Assembly: GCA_045600125.1 (NCBI GenBank)
Contig: JAZRXH010000135.1
Location: forward strand, 1 to 64,000
DNA from: SIG622 sp045600125
Lineage (GTDB): Bacteria > Bacillota > Clostridia > Oscillospirales > CAG-382
Direction of reading: 5' to 3'
DNA: 64,000 nucleotides
Shown here in pieces: positions 60,593 through 64,000 of this stretch. Below the pieces are notes generated by a model. The model made no database searches. It saw only the letters and a list, made by a program, of their open reading frames with translations, and was not told the DNA's origin. How positions within the stretch are numbered: the first letter of the stretch is position 1; every line of letters starts with the position of its first letter. Position numbers and translations under genes: made by a program.

Positions 60593-61744
60593 ATGCATAT
60601 ATGCTTTCTTGTCGAGGGGTATCCGACTGCCGACGAGCCGATCATGACGTTTTTCCGTGAGCTTGCCGCAAAGCTTGCAAAGAACGGCGTCCGGTGCTCG
60701 GTCATCGCTCCGCAGAGTGTCACCCGTGCGATCACGCACCGGGTAAAGCTCCGGAAACGCTTCTGGCAGGACGAGGCCGACGCCGACCATCGGGTGGACG
60801 TGTATCAGCCTCTGTACGTTTCTTTTTCCAATCAGAAATTCTTATCAAAGCTCGGGAAAGCCGGCTTTGCTTCTGCCGCTAAAAGGGCATACAAGTCGAT
60901 AAAAGACCGACCCGACGCCCTCTACGGGCATTTCTGGCACATGGGCGTGGAGGCGTCCAAGCTGGATGCGGCTCTTCCGGTTTTCGTTGCCTGCGGGGAA
61001 AGCAAGATCTCGGTAAAGGCGAGATACACGGAAGAGGAGATCATGAGCCTTAAAAAGAGGCTTTGCGGTGTGATCTACGTGGGAACGAAATCCTACGAAG
61101 AGGCAAAGTCGCTGGGGCTTCAGGAAAACGAAGAGTGCATCATCGCTCCGAACGGCTACGATCCCGCCGTATTTTATCCGAGAAGCCGCACGGAATGCCG
61201 CCGGAAGCTGCATCTTTCCGAAGAGGACGTGATCGTTTCCTTCGTCGGCTCCTTCAACACACGGAAAGGAGTCGAAAGACTCTCCGAGGCACTCCGGATG
61301 GTCAACGAGAAGGCGGCGGTAAAGTCGTTCTTCATCGGTTCGGGTGCTCTTTCGCCCGACTGTCCCGGCATTCTTTACAAGGGAAAGCTGGCGCACGACG
61401 CCATTCCGGAATATCTGTGCGCTTCCGATATGTTCGTGCTTCCTACCAACAATGAGGGCTGCTGCAACGCCATTGTGGAGGCGCTTGCCTGCGGGCTCCC
61501 GGTCATCTCCTCGAATCAGCTGTTCAACGCCGACATTCTCGATGAGAGCTGCTCGGTGAAGCTGGACCCCATGGATGTTCCGGCGATCAAAGAGGCGATC
61601 CTGCGTCTGTGCGGCGAAAAAGTCAGGCAAGGTCTTTCCGAAGGGGCTCTCCGGAAGGCAGCCTCTCTCGACATCGGCACACGGTGCGAAAGGATACTGG
61701 ACTTTATGAAAAGGCGGCTCGGATCCGTTGATACAACATCATAA
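60593..61744 (+). CDS. glycosyltransferase family 4
   Basis: The 383-residue GT-B protein has HICFLVEGYPTADEPIMTFF at the N-terminus. The donor half shows VSFVGSFNTRKGVERLSEAL, FFIGSGALSPDCPGILYKGK and the E(x)7E region FVLPTNNEGCCNAIVEALAC. AAGGAGAG precedes the ATG. It is one of three GT4-like enzymes in the operon, in line with a repeat unit of about four sugars counting the one added by the PglC-like enzyme; more transferases may lie beyond the window. Confidence 0.92.
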   Translation: MHICFLVEGYPTADEPIMTFFRELAAKLAKNGVRCSVIAPQSVTRAITHRVKLRKRFWQDEADADHRVDVYQPLYVSFSNQKFLSKLGKAGFASAAKRAYKSIKDRPDALYGHFWHMGVEASKLDAALPVFVACGESKISVKARYTEEEIMSLKKRLCGVIYVGTKSYEEAKSLGLQENEECIIAPNGYDPAVFYPRSRTECRRKLHLSEEDVIVSFVGSFNTRKGVERLSEALRMVNEKAAVKSFFIGSGALSPDCPGILYKGKLAHDAIPEYLCASDMFVLPTNNEGCCNAIVEALACGLPVISSNQLFNADILDESCSVKLDPMDVPAIKEAILRLCGEKVRQGLSEGALRKAASLDIGTRCERILDFMKRRLGSVDTTS

Positions 61745-61806
61745 CAGGTTGAACAAGGTGAAAACGGGAACGATCCGACACCGTCCAAAACTCAAGAAGG
61801 AAAGGA

Positions 61807-61826
61807 GCTTTCGCTTTTTCGAAAGC
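61807..61826 (+). promoter_or_regulatory. hairpin between SD and start codon of the polymerase gene
   Basis: GCTTTCG and CGAAAGC form a perfect 7-bp stem around CTTTTT, starting on the last G of the AAAGGAG site (61801-61807). The SD lies 30 nt before the ATG in linear distance; folding the hairpin leaves about 11 nt. It may set translation efficiency of the membrane protein. Confidence 0.5.
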
Positions 61827-61837
61827 AAGATCTTAAC

Positions 61838-63133
61838 ATGAACTCTTCTGCAATCAGAACCAAAAAGAAGCAGCTGGTGTTCAGCTTTTCGGACCCTGCG
61901 GGGATCATGATGAAGCTGCTTACGGCGGCGATCATAGCGTACAGTGAGGCCCTCCAGTTTTTTTACCCCGTCAATAACGCCCTGCTGATGCTCGGTATGC
62001 CTCTGTTTTTTATATTCTTTTACGAATTATTCGACCCGAGTAAGAAAGCCATTCGTCGGGAAGCGAACCGTCCGTCCAAAGCCGTATTTCTTACGGGAGC
62101 CTATGTGTTTTTCACCTTTGCGCTTGGTTTTGTAGTGGCTCCCGAAAGGAGCGGACATCTGTCGAAGGGTATTTCGGTCGTCGAGTATTATCTCGTTATG
62201 GCGATCATCTGTCACATCATCGGTTCGAGAAAAAGCCTGTCTTTTTATCTGAAAACGTATGCCATCCTCGGTACGGCTTCCTGCATCAAATTTCTCCTGG
62301 ATCCTAAGCAATACAGTGACCAGGGCGAGATCCGATACTCCCTTGCCGAGCATCTGAACTGCAACACCTTTGCCATGATGCTGGCGCTGAGCATATGGTC
62401 TCTTCTGTTCCTTGTTTCCGCTAAAAAAATAAAACCGATATTCGCATTTCCGGCGATTGCCGCCATGTTCTATTCCATTGTCATGACCGGCTCCCGAAAG
62501 GGCATCATCGGCGCAGCACTGTGCCTCGCCCTTTGGCTTCTCCTCTGTTATTTCAAGCCGACGAAAAGAATCAGCCTCAAGACGATTCTGAAAATCCTTG
62601 CCATTTGCATTGCGGCGTTCGTTCTGATCGTCTGGATATTCCCCTGGTTTGCAAACTCCTTCCTTTTCCAACGTTTCAACAACATGGAAGAAGAAGGCTC
62701 CTTTGCAAACAGAATGAAAATGTACAAGGTGGGGCTCGAATACATCGCCCGGTCCCCGATCCTCGGCTGGGGCTATTGGGGCTTTGCCCATTTTTACGGA
62801 GTTTATTCCCATACAACGATAATCGAAGTTCCGGTAAGCGGCGGCGTACCGCTCGCACTTGTTTATTTTTATTCGTATTTCGTGATTGCAAAAGTCCTTT
62901 GGAAGCGCAGAAAATCGGGACTTCTGAACCTTACCGATGACGAAGAAGAAGCGATCCTTATGCACCGGATGATCACGATTTTGTTTACGATGATGCTGTT
63001 CTACTCTCTTGTCATCATCCACATCTATGAGCTCAGCTCGTTTGCGGCATTCGGCTGTATCATTGCCGGCTGCTCGGATAAAAAGCAGTTTTCCAATAGA
63101 CCCGGAGTTGTCGTAAGCAGTGCCGGACAGTGA
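61838..63133 (+). CDS. O-antigen polymerase/ligase-like membrane protein (Wzy/WaaL type)
   Basis: The 431-residue protein has about ten or more hydrophobic segments and a long extracytoplasmic loop. That loop contains FANRMKMYKVGLEYIARSPI followed by LGWGYWGF, the Wzy_C-type signature, and TGSRKGIIGAA upstream. Such proteins polymerise lipid-linked repeat units or ligate the chain to an acceptor. In a Gram-positive cluster polymerase is more likely. No flippase (Wzx) is yet visible; it may lie to the right. An unusual hairpin separates its SD from the ATG. Confidence 0.88.
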   Translation: MNSSAIRTKKKQLVFSFSDPAGIMMKLLTAAIIAYSEALQFFYPVNNALLMLGMPLFFIFFYELFDPSKKAIRREANRPSKAVFLTGAYVFFTFALGFVVAPERSGHLSKGISVVEYYLVMAIICHIIGSRKSLSFYLKTYAILGTASCIKFLLDPKQYSDQGEIRYSLAEHLNCNTFAMMLALSIWSLLFLVSAKKIKPIFAFPAIAAMFYSIVMTGSRKGIIGAALCLALWLLLCYFKPTKRISLKTILKILAICIAAFVLIVWIFPWFANSFLFQRFNNMEEEGSFANRMKMYKVGLEYIARSPILGWGYWGFAHFYGVYSHTTIIEVPVSGGVPLALVYFYSYFVIAKVLWKRRKSGLLNLTDDEEEAILMHRMITILFTMMLFYSLVIIHIYELSSFAAFGCIIAGCSDKKQFSNRPGVVVSSAGQ

Positions 63134-63163
63134 AAAATCATTGAAAAACATGGGGACGATCAA

Positions 63164-64000
63164 ATGAAGAATCTTATAAGGTATTTTCTTTTGGGACTCA
63201 ACGAGCACGGCTTTCTCGCATTTCTGCCGGATAAAGCAGCTGTAAAGCTCCTTTACCGTCTCCGAACGGGAAGAAAACTGGAGCTTGAGAATCCCACAAG
63301 ATACAATGAAAAGCTGCAGTGGATAAAGCTGTACGACAGAAATCCCATATACACGAAAATGGCGGACAAATATCTCGTTCGGGATTATATTTCGGAGAAG
63401 ATCGGCGATGAATATCTGATCCCGCTGCTCGGAAAATGGGACAGAGCCGAGGATATCGACTTTTCCTCTCTTCCGGAGCAGTTCGTCCTGAAATGCAATC
63501 ACGATTCGGGAAGTGTGGTCATCTGCCGTGACAGAGCGGCGTTCGACGAAGAAGCGGCAAGAAAAAAGCTCAAAGCCTGTCTGAAAAAGAACGGCTTCCG
63601 TCACGGACGGGAATGGCCGTACAAGGACGTTCCTCCCTGCATCATCGCCGAGAAGTGCATGACCGATGAGTCGGGGTGCGAGCTTGGCGACTACAAGATC
63701 CTTTGCTTCGGCGGCGTACCGAGGCTGGTTCAGATCCACAGAGGGAGATTCCGCGGCGGGCACACGCAGAATTACTACGATACCGATATGAATCCGCTTG
63801 ATATTTATCAGGGCGTTCCGCTTGCAGAAGCTCCGGAAAAGAAGCCGGAATTCCTTGATGAAATGCTCCGCCTTTCTGCCGTTCTTTCGGAAGGGATCCC
63901 GCACGTCCGTGTGGATTGGTATCATGTAAACGGTCATCTGTATTTTGGGGAGCTCACCTTCTTTGATGCGTCCGGATTCGATGATTTTGAGCCGGACAAA
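63164..64000 (+). CDS. TupA-like ATP-grasp protein 4 (partial)
   Basis: The 279 codons visible, running off the right edge, match TupA-like ATP-grasp proteins named after teichuronopeptide biosynthesis. Blocks: ENPTRYNEKLQWIKLYDRNP at about 42-61, DKYLVRDYI, FVLKCNHDSGSVVIC (ATP-binding), and HVRVDWYHVNGHLYFGELTF with the metal ligands. The family is thought to attach amino-acid or peptide material to acidic polysaccharide, though this is not firmly shown. It starts 31 bp after the polymerase gene with a GGGGA site. It is the fourth ATP-grasp protein in this operon. Confidence 0.88.
   Translation, partial: MKNLIRYFLLGLNEHGFLAFLPDKAAVKLLYRLRTGRKLELENPTRYNEKLQWIKLYDRNPIYTKMADKYLVRDYISEKIGDEYLIPLLGKWDRAEDIDFSSLPEQFVLKCNHDSGSVVICRDRAAFDEEAARKKLKACLKKNGFRHGREWPYKDVPPCIIAEKCMTDESGCELGDYKILCFGGVPRLVQIHRGRFRGGHTQNYYDTDMNPLDIYQGVPLAEAPEKKPEFLDEMLRLSAVLSEGIPHVRVDWYHVNGHLYFGELTFFDASGFDDFEPDK

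Overview
The window looks like a chromosomal segment of an anaerobic, plant-polysaccharide-degrading Firmicute of the class Clostridia, probably an uncultured Oscillospiraceae-like gut bacterium. The evidence is inferential: NfnAB electron-bifurcating transhydrogenase genes, a type I dockerin on a very large secreted protein, an SDR-type UxuB, intracellular xylan and sugar-acid enzymes, consensus sigma-A promoters with 17-bp spacers, AGGAGG-type ribosome binding sites, and hairpin-rich intergenic repeats of a kind I associate with this group. No rRNA, tRNA, CRISPR array, transposase or phage gene was seen.

Layout. (1) 1-15.1 kb, minus strand, housekeeping: a partial YtrA-type GntR regulator, rpoC and rpoB (detached from the usual ribosomal-protein neighbours), nfnB/nfnA, a small membrane protein, a DUF4832-type glycosidase-like protein, purA with a strikingly purine-rich leader, and a 77-residue Nif11/NHLP-leader-like small protein. 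(2) 15.3-18.9 kb: a GH39 xylosidase-like gene and a DppA-like D-aminopeptidase on the plus strand, then a minus-strand membrane-anchored Cys/Asp-rich protein. (3) 18.8-30.9 kb, carbohydrate catabolism: a five-gene minus operon (enolase-superfamily sugar-acid dehydratase, two tandem cytoplasmic GH10 paralogues, SDR dehydrogenase, RraA-like aldolase) divergent from an AraC regulator. A 1.6-kb non-coding repeat array follows, then uxaC-uxuB (glucuronate to mannonate) divergent from another AraC regulator. (4) 30.9-39.8 kb, secreted proteins: a 58-residue small protein behind a secreted FIVAR-type protein, an AraC regulator, and divergent from it a 2046-residue SGNH-hydrolase/InlB-repeat/dockerin protein. 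(5) 39.9-47.6 kb, plus strand: a chorismate operon (chorismate mutase, aroB, GNAT, aroC, aroE-aroK fusion, aroQ, sialidase-like protein, aroA) with a clear promoter and terminator. (6) 47.9-64 kb, plus strand: a surface-polysaccharide operon running off the window. It contains a DegT aminotransferase, GNAT, four different ATP-grasp proteins, a PglC/WbaP-like initiating phosphosugar transferase, a Na+/solute symporter, three GT4-like glycosyltransferases, a hexapeptide acyltransferase, a UDP-sugar 6-dehydrogenase and an O-antigen polymerase/ligase-like protein.

How it fits together. The middle of the window reads as a xylan/glucuronoxylan and sugar-acid programme. Secreted dockerin-type esterase activity outside the cell and GH39/GH10 enzymes inside feed uronic and aldonic acids into dehydratase, dehydrogenase and aldolase steps, with a separate AraC regulator beside each unit. 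The right end builds an acidic, amino-sugar-containing cell-surface polysaccharide that may be amino-acylated by the ATP-grasp enzymes.

Most unusual signals: the approximately 234-bp tandem hairpin units at 25.97-26.61 kb (with a detached partial copy at 27.30 kb), whose stem arms exist in two mutually complementary versions that have been reassorted between copies; the ATP-grasp quartet in the polysaccharide operon; and three small or low-complexity proteins without assigned function.
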